DNA of 64,000 nt from Tetmemena sp. SeJ-2015. Its lineage: Eukaryota > Ciliophora > Spirotrichea > Sporadotrichida > Oxytrichidae. Below, in pieces: positions 1-10,157 of this stretch. Both the position numbers and the translations under genes were made by a program. The notes beneath the pieces are model-generated. The model saw nothing but the letters and a program-made list of their open reading frames with translations, did no database searches and was not told where the DNA came from. The stretch covers positions 186,001 through 250,000 of the forward strand of contig JAJKFJ010020950.1 of NCBI GenBank assembly GCA_027382625.1, given 5' to 3'. Numbering within the stretch: the first letter of the stretch is position 1; every line of letters starts with the position of its first letter.

Positions 1-375
1 GCCAGCCACAAGGCTCCGGTTAGAACTATCAAGTCCTCTGCTCTCAATCACTCTCTGCCTCTGCAGTAGTTAATAATTGTGCTTCTTTTATAATTCACGA
101 TAATAACTAGCAATTTCACATTATAAATGAAATTAATAGTGTACACTTATGGAGTGAAGAATACAAGTGCCACAAACCCTATTGAGATAACTTTTGACTT
201 GAGTGAATGCGTTCTCCAAGGAGTGAAGCACCACACCAGGAGCGAGATCATTAAGAAATTAGTCAAGCCAGGTGAAGTTGAATTCCTCGCTCATATCGTA
301 CCAGCTTAGGGCCAACCATTCAACGTGAATACAATCAAGCACACTGCTAAAGAGCTGCCTGCTAAGAAGAAATGA
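1..375 (+). CDS. 3' part of a gene, possible calpain-type C-terminal domain
   Basis: The frame enters from the left edge and is open to TGA at 373-375 when TAA/TAG are read as Gln. The segment from the ATG at 127 looks like a beta-sandwich domain: a stretch with ITFDLSE, then a KPGEVEFLAH stretch, ending in a Lys-rich tail. Ciliate calpain-family peptidases often end in domains with a 'DFS...PG.T.F..H' pattern, so I tentatively place it there. No catalytic domain is in the window. Bases 67-126 are AT-rich and may be an IES or intron between an upstream coding block and position 127. The start lies outside the window. The family call is inference and could be wrong. Confidence 0.4.
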
Positions 376-499
376 AACCAATTTTTTGTCTTAGATTTTA
401 AGTTTATCTTTAATGCGAATATAGTTTAATTGACTCTCGCTTACTAAATTAATAGAGTCAATAAATTAGATTAAGTGAGGAGTTAGATATTTTTGAGAC

Positions 500-1939
500 T
501 TTAATCATAGGATATTGAACGACCACAGGAAGAAGTGTATAAAGGAGATGAAGTTGGCTGAGGCGATTCGAGCTCAGCTGAAGTTTGATGACTTGAAGGC
601 CAAGGAAATGCTGAGGTAAGCTTCAAAACATGAGGCAAGCTCAGGAGCAGGAACTTATTACAGTTGAGAATGCACAGCGTGCGCAATTCTTAGAGTTCTC
701 TCAAGCTTGGGACAACTACATGTCGGACTATGAAGCCACTGCCTACCTCTCGCTTGAAAAGCTTAGAGAGAAGCATCTGCAAGAGGTGCAGCAAATGCAG
801 GAACAGATAAGGAAGGAGTTTAAAATCAAGCAGAAGTTTACAAAGGAACTTATGGAAATGAGGAAGCAAGTACAAACTCTCATCTCACTCAAACGCTACT
901 GAAAAAATGCTTTTTCTCATAAGAAGGGGAATAATTTTAAGCATATTAAAATGGGATATATTTATTTTTAAGCTACGAAGAAGCTGAGGCTTTAAACCAA
1001 CAGTGCAATGAAAGAGAGATAGAAGAGAAGAAGTAACTCCAAACTCAGATGGATGAGCACATAGTCAGGTCAGAGGAAAGATTAAGAGCTAAGCAGCAGC
1101 TAGCACAAGCAGCCCTCCTCAAAAGAATTCAAAGAGACAGGAATGAGCAACTCAAACACAGGCAAATTGACTCTTAAAGACTCATTCAAAGGAATAAGAA
1201 CCTTCTCCTTGATTACATAATAATGATGAGTACAAAGTATTTTGTCCACATCAACATCTTATGTATGATTTGCTGAACAAGTAGAACATGGAAACTAGGA
1301 GGACGAACTAGTTTTTGCGCTTTGCATTGGGTGTGAGGTCTCCAGAAGGAAGGAAAAATTACTTCAAGAGCAAACTTTTCACAGCCCAGAGGAGACCATT
1401 AAATCAAATTCATAGTATATATTGTAGGAGACTAAGCTGAAGGTGAACTTAGGGCGGGAAAGAGGAGAACAGCAGGACTATGTATAACATGCAGCAGCAG
1501 AATAGGACAAACGCCTCCTTTGGAAACATAAAGAACCAGAAGTATAACAATAGAGCTAAGACTTCCTATGGTAAGCGCTTTTTCATATGATGATTTAATA
1601 TTCTTTAGTTGAAAATGCAAGAAGCATGAGCATGGAGATGACGGCCACTGAGACAACACTAACAATAAATCATTCACTCGAGGTGCCACTAGAGGAGCAA
1701 ACTTAAAGAATAGCTCAAATATGGGCAACACCACTAACTCCATGTTCTTGAATAATAGAAGCTCGGCTGGTAATAAAACCAGGGGAAGCTAGGAAGACTA
1801 AAATCACATTTTTTTAATTTTTTAATTTTATGTTTTAGACATAAATAGCTCGAATGCGTATGGGATGAACGCCTCCATGCAAAGCAATTAAAAGCCTGCT
1901 AACTAAAGAGATGTCAGACTTCCTAATATAAAACATTGA
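500..1939 (+). CDS. Coiled-coil protein with Asn/Gln-rich tail, interrupted by IESs
   Basis: Function not recognised. The first two thirds are rich in Glu, Lys, Arg, Gln and Leu with heptad-like spacing and no Pro, so a long coiled coil is expected (for example AEAIRAQLKF, FLEFSQAWDN, LKRIQRDRNEQ). The tail is Asn/Ser/Gly rich (MYNMQQQN, NSSNAYGMNA), ending at TGA 1937-1939. Five pointer-flanked segments interrupt it; removing them keeps one frame through nearly the whole gene. Two problems remain: a one-base frame break near 553 ('GDE' to 'LAEA') and an in-frame TGA at 1649-1651. The stretch 1390-1480 before the Asn-rich tail is not resolved. The start codon is uncertain; it lies upstream of about 540. 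Confidence 0.75.
612..635. other. IES, pointer TGAGG (or AAGCT)
   Basis: TGAGG is repeated at 612-616 and 631-635, and AAGCT right after each copy, so the alignment is TGAGG-T/C-AAGCT. Deleting 19 bp joins EML-RQAQEQ in frame. Either pointer gives the same protein because TAA and CAA both encode Gln. At 19 bp this is one of the shortest IES candidates here. Confidence 0.75.
895..976. other. IES, pointer GCTAC
   Basis: GCTAC at 895-899 and 972-976 flanks an AT-rich stretch that begins with an in-frame TGA. Deletion joins SLKRY to EEAEALNQQ in frame and continues the coiled coil. The left boundary is CTACTGAA, so a GT-AG intron does not fit. Confidence 0.88.
1210..1270. other. IES, pointer TGATT
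   Basis: TGATT repeats at 1210-1214 and 1266-1270. Deleting 56 bp joins NLLLD to LLNKQNMETRR in frame. Confidence 0.8.
1568..1635. other. IES, pointer ATGG (contains a GT-AG look-alike)
   Basis: ATGG at 1568-1571 and 1632-1635. The 64-bp deletion puts TSYG into the frame of the downstream NKSFTRGATRG segment. A GT-AG intron at 1571-1608 lands in another frame with less convincing protein. The repaired frame still meets a TGA at 1649-1651. Confidence 0.5.
1795..1840. other. IES, pointer AGAC
   Basis: AGAC at 1795-1798 and 1837-1840 flanks a T-rich 38-bp core. Deletion joins GSQED to INSSNAYG in frame with the terminal TGA. Confidence 0.75.
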
Positions 1940-2079
1940 ATTACAATACTCATGATGATGATCATATACATAAATTACCTAGATAATATAAAAATTTAAG
2001 CATAATTAAGTGAAATCCACCCATAGAATCTTTCATATTTAAGGAGTTCATTTTTAAAATAACCAAAATTTAAATCTTA

Positions 2080-3560
2080 ATGGTGGAGTCGACTACTGCT
2101 CAAGTCATTGAAAATTAAAAGATAGAGCTTTACAGTTGGGGCCTCAATTCTGATTATATTAAAAATATTATCTTGTTATTTATTTTTAATGATGGACAGC
2201 TTGGAATGGGACCTCCTACTTCTAAAAAGGCGAACGCCATGCTTCCAACTAAGGTGAAAATAAAGGAATCAGTAACGAGCGTTTCAACATTTGCTAATGG
2301 AACTTTATGCTGCACTAGCTCCGGAAAACTTTATGGCTGGGGAAACAATAACAAGGACAGACTTGGATTGGCTACAGAAGCTGCTCAGAATCATAAAAAT
2401 AAATTTAAAGGTATATGCTGATTTTCTATTTTTAAGAATCCCTCACCTGTGCTAATTAACTTACCAAAGCTAGTGGCCAAAGTAGCATGCGGTTATTATC
2501 ACTCCCTGATCCTTACTATATGAATGATGATGCTGCATTATTATTCTTTTACTTACTATAGAGGGGCAAGTAATGGGAGTGGGTTAGAACAAATCTGGAG
2601 AATTAGGATTGGATACCACTGGATAAAAGCAAGTCTCTTAGTTCACTCCGATCCCAATTAACATAAATTCAAGTGCGGCAGCTATTGTAGACATTGAGGC
2701 AGGTTTTGGCGTTTCCTTCTTTATAGATGACCAGAATCAGCTGCTCTCCACAGGCAAGAAAAGCCTAAATGCTTAGAAGAAGGACATATTCACCCCTACT
2801 CTAGTCAAAATGTTCTCAAGGAATGATTTATTTAGTCTAATTGAAACAATAATTATTATTAACTGCGAAACTATAAATTTAACGAATTAAGTTGAAGAAA
2901 AGGTAGAATGTTTTTTTAAAATTGGAATGGAGATGGGCAATTAGTTAAGCAAATAAAGTGCGGATACAACCACGTAGGAGTCGTCACAGTATCGGGGGAT
3001 CTCTATATGTGGGGAGATAACTAGAATTCCAAACTGGGAGTGGGATCCAAAAAGGAGTTTATAGAAAAGCCAACTAAGATAGCTGACTTAATCGATTAAG
3101 CCACTGGACAGAAGCTTTTGATAGAGTAGGTGTCGTGCTCCATGGGAGAAAGACACGGGCACAGTGGTTGTTTAACTAGCGAGGGAAGAGTGTTTATGTG
3201 GGGTGACCCCTACAAAGGCAAATTAGGCAATTTAAAAGAAGGGTGGACTCACGAGAAAGAAGACAACAAGGATATTGAATTACCTCAAGAAGTTGATCTC
3301 ACTAATATTGGGCCTGCTAAGAAGGTCATATGTAAGTAAATATCTTTTATAGCTTGCTTAAATTTTTGAAATGTGCAGGAATTCACTCTGCAATCCTTGC
3401 TAGGAATGGAATGCTTTATACTTTCGGATGTGGTCTGAGGGGGATTTTTGGACCCGGGTTGGGAAATTTTTTAAAAAAAGCCCAAATTTGGAGTAAACCT
3501 CCCTTTGGGGTTTTGAGGGTTTCTTTATTCTCAAGCAAGCATTTAGCATAATAAAAATGA
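2080..3560 (+). CDS. RCC1-repeat (beta-propeller) protein
   Basis: RCC1-family propeller, probably a guanine-exchange or scaffold protein; the partner cannot be read from sequence. The start is ATG 2080, after AT-rich DNA. Repeats are clear after removing five IESs: blades with LYSWG, LYGWGNN, VACGYYHSL, GVGQNKSGELGL, IKCGYNHVGVV, LYMWGDN, SMGERHGHSG and FMWGDP, then ICAGIHSAI and LYTFGCG. This gives about five to six blades; seven is usual for the family. After 3436 the sequence turns into odd runs of single bases and the repeat pattern is lost, so the 3' end is either degraded, mis-sequenced or elsewhere. The end coordinate is only where the open frame stops. Confidence 0.88.
2151..2193. 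other. IES, pointer TGAT
   Basis: TGAT at 2151-2154 and 2190-2193. The 39-bp deletion is in frame and joins LNSD to GQLGMG, completing an RCC1 motif that otherwise carries a hydrophobic insert. Confidence 0.85.
2404..2435. other. IES, pointer TTTAA
   Basis: TTTAA at 2404-2408 and 2431-2435 bounds a segment containing an in-frame TGA (2419). Deletion gives NKFK-NPSPVLINLP in frame. The apparent GT-AG intron at the same place (GTATAT...TTTAAG) would break the frame, so the IES reading is preferred. Confidence 0.9.
2512..2560. other. IES, pointer CTTACTATA
   Basis: A 9-bp repeat CTTACTATA lies at 2512-2520 and 2552-2560. The segment starts with an in-frame TGA. Deleting 40 bp joins YYHSLILTI to EGQVMGVGQN in the RCC1 frame. 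Confidence 0.93.
2820..2929. other. IES, pointer GGAATG
   Basis: GGAATG at 2820-2825 and 2924-2929. Removing 104 bp joins VKMFSRN to GDGQLVKQIKCG, restoring the frame and an RCC1 strand. Confidence 0.92.
3330..3374. other. IES, pointer ATGT
   Basis: ATGT at 3330-3333 and 3371-3374. The deletion changes KKVIC...CAGIHSA into KKVIC-AGIHSAILA in one frame and removes a frame-breaking 41 bp. Confidence 0.88.
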
Positions 3561-3975
3561 AAACACATTATTTATAGATAATACTATTAGAACTATGCCT
3601 TAGTCACTTCTTGATTTCAAATTTAGGATTAAATGCAAGCTAATTCCTTTTGGATGGTTTGGGGAAATTAAAAATTTTTTATTTTTAAGATTTTATAAAT
3701 TAAAAATTATTTTTAAAATTTTTAATAATTTATAAATTAAATGAAATTATAATTTAAATTTTTTTAAAAATTTATTGCATATTCCCGATTTTCTGTAAAT
3801 TTGTTTTAGGTCAATATTTTCCTTAAAATTAAAGTTGATATCTATCTCTCCTTGTAAAAAAAAATCTTAAAATAATTTTTTTACAATTATTCGTGCTTTT
3901 TAGAAAGGATTAACAGTTTTATTGCGAGTATGCAAGGTTAATAAATACACTGACTTAAAATGAATTCTATCTGAG
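3561..3975. other. AT-rich stretch without recognised gene
   Basis: Very AT-rich, with runs of A and T and no convincing codons on either strand. It may be spacer or a larger eliminated segment between the RCC1 gene and the next gene. Confidence 0.5.
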
Positions 3976-6900
3976 TTGGGGTTTTCTTGTAAAAATTTAA
4001 AATTGAAAATTGGTAAAGGGAAATTGATTTCAAGAGCAAGGGAACTTGTTCCCCCATTGACTTTGCCCCAAACCCAAGAACCTCACTCCTCCACCAATAC
4101 AATCTCAAAACAAAGAAATCAGACTTTGGATACAGAAGATAATTATCATCAACATTTTAAAATGTGTAACTGTTGCTTGATAAGCGCAGTCGGAGGACGA
4201 CTATGAAAGAGATATCTTGCTAGACGAGGATGTGGACGATATAAGGTTAATAATTGTTTATCGCAGGTTGATGTTCTTAAATAAACTTATTAGGAATATA
4301 CAGGATATAGTATTATTTGCATTTTGATCTAAGCTGCAACAAGAAATGCATTTGAGAATAGTTTTTGAAACCTATTTTTACTTAATATTTTAAAACAAAT
4401 TTTGTTTTTTTCCTTTCCCTTATAATGAATAAGAATTAAGTTAATTAAATGAATTTCCAGAATTAGTGAAGAGAAATTCTTTTTTTGCGGACTTTTGGGT
4501 AAAAACCGATTTGTATTGAGCTATTTTAAGTAAATCTCTCTCCGTTTCCTGTAATCTAAAATAAAATTTAAAACATTTTTAATTTGATTTAAATGTAGTG
4601 TGATTAGTAAAGCTTAGCAGCTGCTTACAAGAAGACTCAAAAATTCAAAGCATTTGATACACTTTTTACTTATTCCCCTGTCTTTTCCTCTTCTTCATTT
4701 TCATTATTTATTAAAATAATCCTAAAATATTTCAGTTTATTTTAAGAACATCAACCTGCGATAACACAATCGTATTCAACCTATAATGCATTCGATTATG
4801 AGGAGCAGCAAGACCTCATAGTTATAAATGCGAGAGGCCGCTCTCCACCTGTCAAGAGGAATGCCACCTCTTCTTCTGGCTCGCATAAAAAAGCTAATAC
4901 CTCTTAAAATTCCAATTCTACTGCTAGCACAGCAGCCCTTCTTGATTTAGAATTTATGTAAGCTTACTTAAATATTTTCTTAGCTGATTTGAGTGAGACA
5001 TCTTCTCTAAGAGCGCAATAAGAAAGTTCGATTCTTGAATCGTCTAATGCAGAGAGCCTGAAGATTGGCTGGCTCTAAAATGATACAGCCCAAACTACTC
5101 CAAAATTCCAACCACAGACATTCTTTGCTTAAGATGATACTTATTTAACTTTTAAAGCAACCACATGAGTAAATTTTTATGAAGAGTTGAAAGATGTGAT
5201 GCATCAAATAGATGACAACTTATCTGAAAATGAGGAAGAGGATAATGACTAGAGTCAATAGCAAAACTAATTTTAAAAGGGAGGGGACTTGGTATAAGAG
5301 AGACTTAAAATCAGACATTAAGAAGAAGAAGACTAATATAATCTAATGAGCATTAGCTAAGCAGATCATTTTGCAAGCAGTGTCTAGGACCCAGATGCAC
5401 TTCTCATTAGTTTAAAGTGAATGTATATTTTAATTTTTTGTTGTTTTAAACTTTTTTAAACGACATAGAGAATATGATAAAGTATGAGGAGGATGAAGAC
5501 GATGAGGAACTAGGTATGCTAGACAGAATATGAATAAGAGTGAGAATGAATATATCTTAAAGCCTAAATGATTGATACACTCTTAATTTCTTATTGCACA
5601 ACTTTCACTTGAGTTAAATTTATAGTAAAGCTGATATAGTTCCAACGGAGGTCAAAAACTACTATTCTTATAATCAAAACTTTAAGTTTTAAGTAAAATT
5701 AGAAGTCAACTATATTATTGACAAGAAGGATTTTAGAACCGCTCAATAGAGATTTTAAAAAGCCGTTTTTAATACTGTATTTTTTAAAGGATCTCATGTG
5801 CACTTGATAGACTTGTCTTCTTTGGTTGATGATCAGGTCATCCCCTCCACCCAATTCAACTATGTGAGTATGGACTCAGAGGGATTCCTTTTGCTAAATC
5901 TGGCAAACGCTGAGAACGAAAAGTACGCCTTCAATAGAGAAGTAAGGAAAAGATGCTTGTTTTATCAATTATGCATTTAGGTGCTCAAGAATTTAAACCC
6001 GCAACACACATTCCCTTGGCTCATGGCAAACGGAGAACCCTACTCATCATAATTATATTAGCTCTTCTTTTTTTTAGAGTATTTGCTATTGTTCTTCTTA
6101 TTTTGTATCAAGTCTGTTGAGCAACCACACTTCAAGATCGAAGTTTACACTGCAATTAATTAGGAGAAGATGTTCTCCAGATTCATCCACTTCCAAGACT
6201 ACAAGCACGCTAACCTCCCCAAGGTAAGAACTCTATATAATCCACTATTGAAAACCTCTCTCTTTAGATATGCTTGGAAATATTGATGGGCGAGGATATC
6301 AAATTCAACTTCCCCATGAGTCATAGATCTAATCAGCCACATAGCATGCACTCACTGGCGCAGAACACAAGCTCAGTCACTGAAACTCTCATCACACCTG
6401 CTCACATCTCCCCACTCCAATTAATTTAAAATGCTGAATTTTTCATTTTGTGACCACTGCTTAAAAATAGAATTACAATATCATTTTTTGGATTTTGCAG
6501 TATCAAAAGCTGAAGGAGTCCTTGAATCCGAATGACGGCATGGCGAGTTAGAACTAATTCTCATTGCTCCCTCAAGAGACCATTATCTCCACTCTTTCTT
6601 AGAACAACAATATGCTCAGTGGAGAGGAAAACATTGCAGGGGTCAATTCAACTCAGCAAGATATAAACTTAGAAATCCAGTCTCAAGAAAATTATGAGAG
6701 TCGTAAATTATATAAGTAAGTAAATAATTTTCTTAGAAATGTTTAAATTCTAATCATTATGAACATGAATTAATTATTATTTGTCTATAAATTTTTGTGA
6801 GAGTGCTGTAAACAGAGGAATAGAGGATGTTCAAATAGACAAGCGACAAGTCCAGATAACTTCAAATGTGAAGCCAATAAGTAATGAAGAACTTATCCAT

Positions 6901-8703
6901 AGTTTGAAGAATCAGCTACAAATTGAAACCAGAAACTTGAACATGCTTTAGAATGCAGTACACCATACAGATGAAGGAAATGTGAGTCCCTAGATGAGGT
7001 CTAGCGTCAAAGCGACTCAGCAGTACATAACCTATAACGTGGTTCAGAATATTTACTTCGAGGCCTATCGCAAGTTGTTTGGCAGAGGGGGTGCTCACTA
7101 CAACGGGCCTAGTGTAGCTGCTGGCAGAGTGAAGGTAGACACTTAGAATAAGAAATACAACACAGAGACCTTAACTCAAATCCTAGCCTCTGATTTTGGT
7201 ATTCCACTCAGCTAAATAAACAGGCTTCTTCGAACAGAAAGACCAATATAATATTATCAATTGGAAGCATAGCATATTTATCAGTTTATTATTTTTTGTT
7301 GAAAGAGGTGTTAGTTGAATTTAAGAATGCACTTGTAGAGATAAAAGGCTTTAACAGGAATGAAATCACAGATCAAAGGAAAAAAAAAGAGTAGACAACA
7401 ACTCAACAACCTCCATAAGATATTTAAATGTATAACAATCAATGAAAAATATAACTCCTCTATTCTTGTAAGCTAAGTCCATAGTTAGATCGTCCACTTA
7501 GGCAACTCTGTAAGATATATCCATGCAAAAGTAATCATCATTTAGAATTCCTCTTAGATAGAGCTAGTTACTTGAAGGCTAAACATAAGTAACCGCTCAC
7601 GGAAAGAAAGACAAGAAGAATAAACTGTAATCGATTGAAGAGTACTGGTGGAAGTTTCATAAACGTCATCAAGTCAATGGCATGCCCACCCAAGAAGTCA
7701 CTGAAAGATTTTTCGTAATTGATGGGCAAAGAGTTTTCCAAAACAGCGATCATCAGTAGACCTAGAAGCACATTACATGAGCCATCAGAGCTTTAAAGTT
7801 CCCTCACAAGAGATTAGTTTTTACTTTAAAATGGTTTATTTCTAATTTGTTTTTAAATTAGGAACATCAACGACAGATTTTGAAAATTAAGTGTGTATAA
7901 GTTTTGACTTTTACAGAGAATTCATGAAGCAGAACTTTGTTTAGAAGCAGTTATTCCACCCAGTGAACTTTAGAAGGGACCGCTTAGAGTTGGATCGAAG
8001 AATCTATTAGGCCGTTAAGTAAGACTCGAACAACCCCTTGAACTCAAAGTCTGGATTCAAGAGCAACAGTAGCAAAGATAAGACCTAGAAAATGCATCCT
8101 CTTTTCTAGAATGCCTCAGCTATAAACTCTCTCAGTGGGCAGAGACATGATTTACTTTATATCACGCCAGCTCAAGCTCCATTTAATGCAGAGGTATCTC
8201 TGATGAGTATGGGTTAGGGGTAGTTTAAACAAATTATTGAAGTGATGTTAAGTATTCCTATTATGTATTCTTGTTTTAGTTTCCCTTGAAGCCCACTCTG
8301 ACTGCTTCTGGCTGGAAATCTTCAAGCTCAAGCTGCACTCTCGAGGCCGGGTAGTGCCAGCAATATGAATCCCGCCTTTGACTCATAGAAGAGCATAATG
8401 CAGCCGACACTCTCCTCTATGAATCAATCACCTTCTCGCTTAAAGCTGAAGCCTCAGCAACCTATCAAAGGGACAAATAGTGGATTCGCAAGATAGTCAC
8501 TCAAGTCTCAGGCTTCAAGGTCTCGGATAAGCACAAATGGAGCTAATACAAGCAAGAATGCTAAGAAGGGGAAAACTGATAAGGAAGATAGCAATATGCA
8601 GTAACCCTCACTTGTATAAAGGAATAGTGTAGAGAACTGGCAACATCAAAACCATAGTGGCACTCCTCTCTCTTTCCCTCACCAGTCATTAATCTTACAA
8701 TGA
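3976..8703 (+). CDS. Large unknown protein, low-complexity ends, many IESs
   Basis: Not recognised. The 5' end is uncertain (first convincing codons near 4050). Early parts are acidic and Gln/Ser rich (SEDDYERDI, NARGRSPPVKR). The middle (about 5640-7240) looks folded: repeated strands such as FKVKLEVNYII-type stretches, HLIDLSSLV, FPWLMANGEPY, FKIEVYTAIN and a conserved-looking YRKLFGRGGAHY. A further block (7650-8150) has EEYWWKFHKRHQ and FDFYREFMKQN. The tail is Ser/Gln rich and ends at TGA 8701-8703, seven bases from the stop of the convergent minus-strand gene. GT-AG introns are at 5942-5980 and 6224-6267. In-frame TGAs remain at 5166-5168 and 7778-7780, and a frame change lies near 8318. 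The region 5520-5640 is unresolved. Confidence 0.65.
4136..4184. other. IES candidate, pointer AAG
   Basis: AAG at 4136-4138 and 4182-4184. Deletion joins TLDTE to AQSEDDYERD in frame. The pointer is only 3 bp, so the edge is uncertain. Confidence 0.45.
4241..4765. mobile_element. MITE-like IES with 23-bp terminal inverted repeats, pointer ATAA
   Basis: A perfect 23-bp inverted repeat lies at 4258-4280 and 4743-4765 (core GCAGGTTGATGTTC), with weaker matching on both sides. The ~520-bp element has no coding sequence. ATAA at 4241-4244 and 4762-4765 serves as a pointer: removing one copy plus the element joins DEDVDDI to TQSYSTYNAF in frame. This is the structure expected of a non-autonomous transposon domesticated, or fortuitously placed, as an IES. 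Confidence 0.75.
5411..5460. other. IES, pointer TTTAAA
   Basis: TTTAAA at 5411-5416 and 5455-5460. The segment carries an in-frame TGA. Deleting 44 bp joins LLISL to NDIENMIKYEE. Confidence 0.75.
5942..5980 (+). other. GT-AG intron, 39 nt
   Basis: GTAAGG...GCATTTAG with no flanking repeat. Removal joins AFNRE to VLKNLNPQH in frame. Confidence 0.7.
6224..6267 (+). other. GT-AG intron, 44 nt
   Basis: GTAAGA...TCTTTAG. Splicing joins NLPK to ICLEILMGED and corrects the frame. Confidence 0.8.
6695..6804. other. IES, pointer TGAGAGT
   Basis: A 7-bp repeat TGAGAGT lies at 6695-6701 and 6798-6804. Deleting 103 bp of AT-rich DNA joins SQENYES to AVNRGIEDVQ in frame. Confidence 0.9.
7825..7857. 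other. IES candidate, pointer TTTAAA
   Basis: TTTAAA at 7825-7830 and 7852-7857. The 27-bp unit is in frame, joining FYFK to LGTSTTDFEN. It is supported by the repeat and by AT-rich content only. Confidence 0.5.
8221..8282. other. IES, pointer TAGTTT
   Basis: TAGTTT at 8221-8226 and 8277-8282. Deletion joins MGQGQF to PLKPTLTASG. A further one-base shift near 8318 is needed to reach the terminal frame. Confidence 0.7.
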
Positions 8704-8710
8704 TAAAAAT

Positions 8711-9962
8711 TCAAGTAATCGACTTAATTTCTTCAACATTTTAAGATGCTATAGCCACGCTTAAACTCTTAAATATATCAGCAGTTAGCTTTTTATTCTT
8801 TCTTACTCTTAATCTTGTAGATAAATTCCTCTTCTGGCTTTGGAAATTAGCTTCTGATATCTTTATCTAGAGCATTTCTTCTTATTTATGTCCAGCGAAC
8901 GCTTCATAGAGAGTTTTAATATCTCCTCCCAGGATGTTCAGATTCTCTTCACTTTGCAAAGTATCCATGGCCAATTTATTCTCAGCTTTGTTGAGTGAAG
9001 CCTTCTCCATGCCAAGTTTTTGAGTGACCATCCACTTTTTGAACTGTAAGTCCTCTTGCCTGTACTTATTTTCAAAGTCTTGCAGTTCGTTTTCATGATG
9101 AATTAAGTTATGCTCACTTAATTATAGTCAAAGATGTGAATATGATGATCTAAAAGGAAAAATAAACTTGAAGTGGAGTTGAGGAGAGGCAGGTTTCGTT
9201 GCTTGAGAGTGAAATTCTAAGTGTTAAGGTGCTTGAAGGGTATGGGGCTCTGACTGAATTAATTCAACTCGTCTTCGTTTGTCTTTTGGCTGGATAGGTT
9301 TGTATTGTCCTTCTAGGCATCACTCTAGTTAAATCGCTGAGAGTTCTAAGGCTTTAAAACACAAAGTTTAAAACTATTTGCTCTGATTAATGACTTGGGC
9401 AATTTGGAATTGAGTTGATTTATCCTATCCTCTATGTTCCTCGCATCGATGGAGTTCTTGTCAAAAGTCTTCTACAGAGATGCTACCCTCTTCAACTTTT
9501 TATTGCTCCCCAAGTTTAATCCTGACTCGTTGGGATTCCTTACAGTCTTTTGAAAAATCTCAGCCTTGGTCTACTCCACGAGGTCCCTGATAGTTTTCTT
9601 CCCACTCTCGTTCTCTCTCTTCAAAGTTTGGTTCACTAATACATAGAGTGGGTGAATAAGGAAAAGAAGTCATTTCCAAGTAGAAATATTTTTATAGGTT
9701 AAAAAGTAGGCTCTGTTGTAAAAGAGGAATTTTAAGTAGAATGAAGAAATTATCCATAATAATGATGATGGTTACCATATTTCTTAAAGGGGTTCTACTC
9801 GTAGACATCCGCATCGAATTTCAAATCCTTCATTATCTCCTTGATATATTAGTGCTTGCTATATCCCTTTATGCACACCGCCCTCGGATTGTAGAAGTAG
9901 TTTATGTGCTGCTCCAAGTCCTTAACTTTCTTCAGCTGTTTCTCTACCTAGGCGAAATTCAT
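8711..9962 (-). CDS. Unknown coiled-coil protein
   Basis: Not recognised. The start is ATG at 9962 (minus strand), giving MNFAQVEKQLKKVKDLEQ, a short helical N-terminus. The body is Lys/Gln/Asn rich, and the C-terminal 150 residues are strongly helical (ENKYRQEDLQFKKW, KLGMEKASLNKAEN). The stop is TGA at 8711-8713. Two IESs with 5- and 7-bp pointers interrupt it; their removal yields one continuous frame of roughly 350 codons. The gene is convergent with the large plus-strand gene, the two stops being only seven bases apart, so 3' untranslated regions must overlap in the germline arrangement. Confidence 0.72.
9095..9148. other. IES, pointer ATGATGA (plus strand)
   Basis: ATGATGA at 9095-9101 and 9142-9148. 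On the minus strand, deletion joins FFLLDHH to ENELQDFENKY in frame. Confidence 0.88.
9629..9773. other. IES, pointer TGGTT (plus strand)
   Basis: TGGTT at 9629-9633 and 9769-9773. On the minus strand, deletion joins PFKKYGN to QTLKRENESG in frame. A GTAACC at the left edge mimics a splice donor, but no matching acceptor keeps the frame. Confidence 0.85.
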
Positions 9963-10157
9963 TTTTCTAAAATAATAATTGTGATTAGCTAGATACACTC
10001 CAAATATTTTATTTATCACTTCTCCTTCTAATACAGATATTAATTAGATTGAAACTGTGACACTAAATGGGGCCACTCGAATTGGATTTAACAAAAGTGA
10101 AGAATCTAAAATTAAGATAGATGAGTTGCAGAGAGGGAGGGTTGTGAATTCGTGGAA

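Noticed and set aside
2404..2440. GT-AG intron in the RCC1 gene at 2410-2436
   Set aside because: Splicing there breaks the frame, whereas excision between the TTTAA repeats restores NPSPVLINLP.
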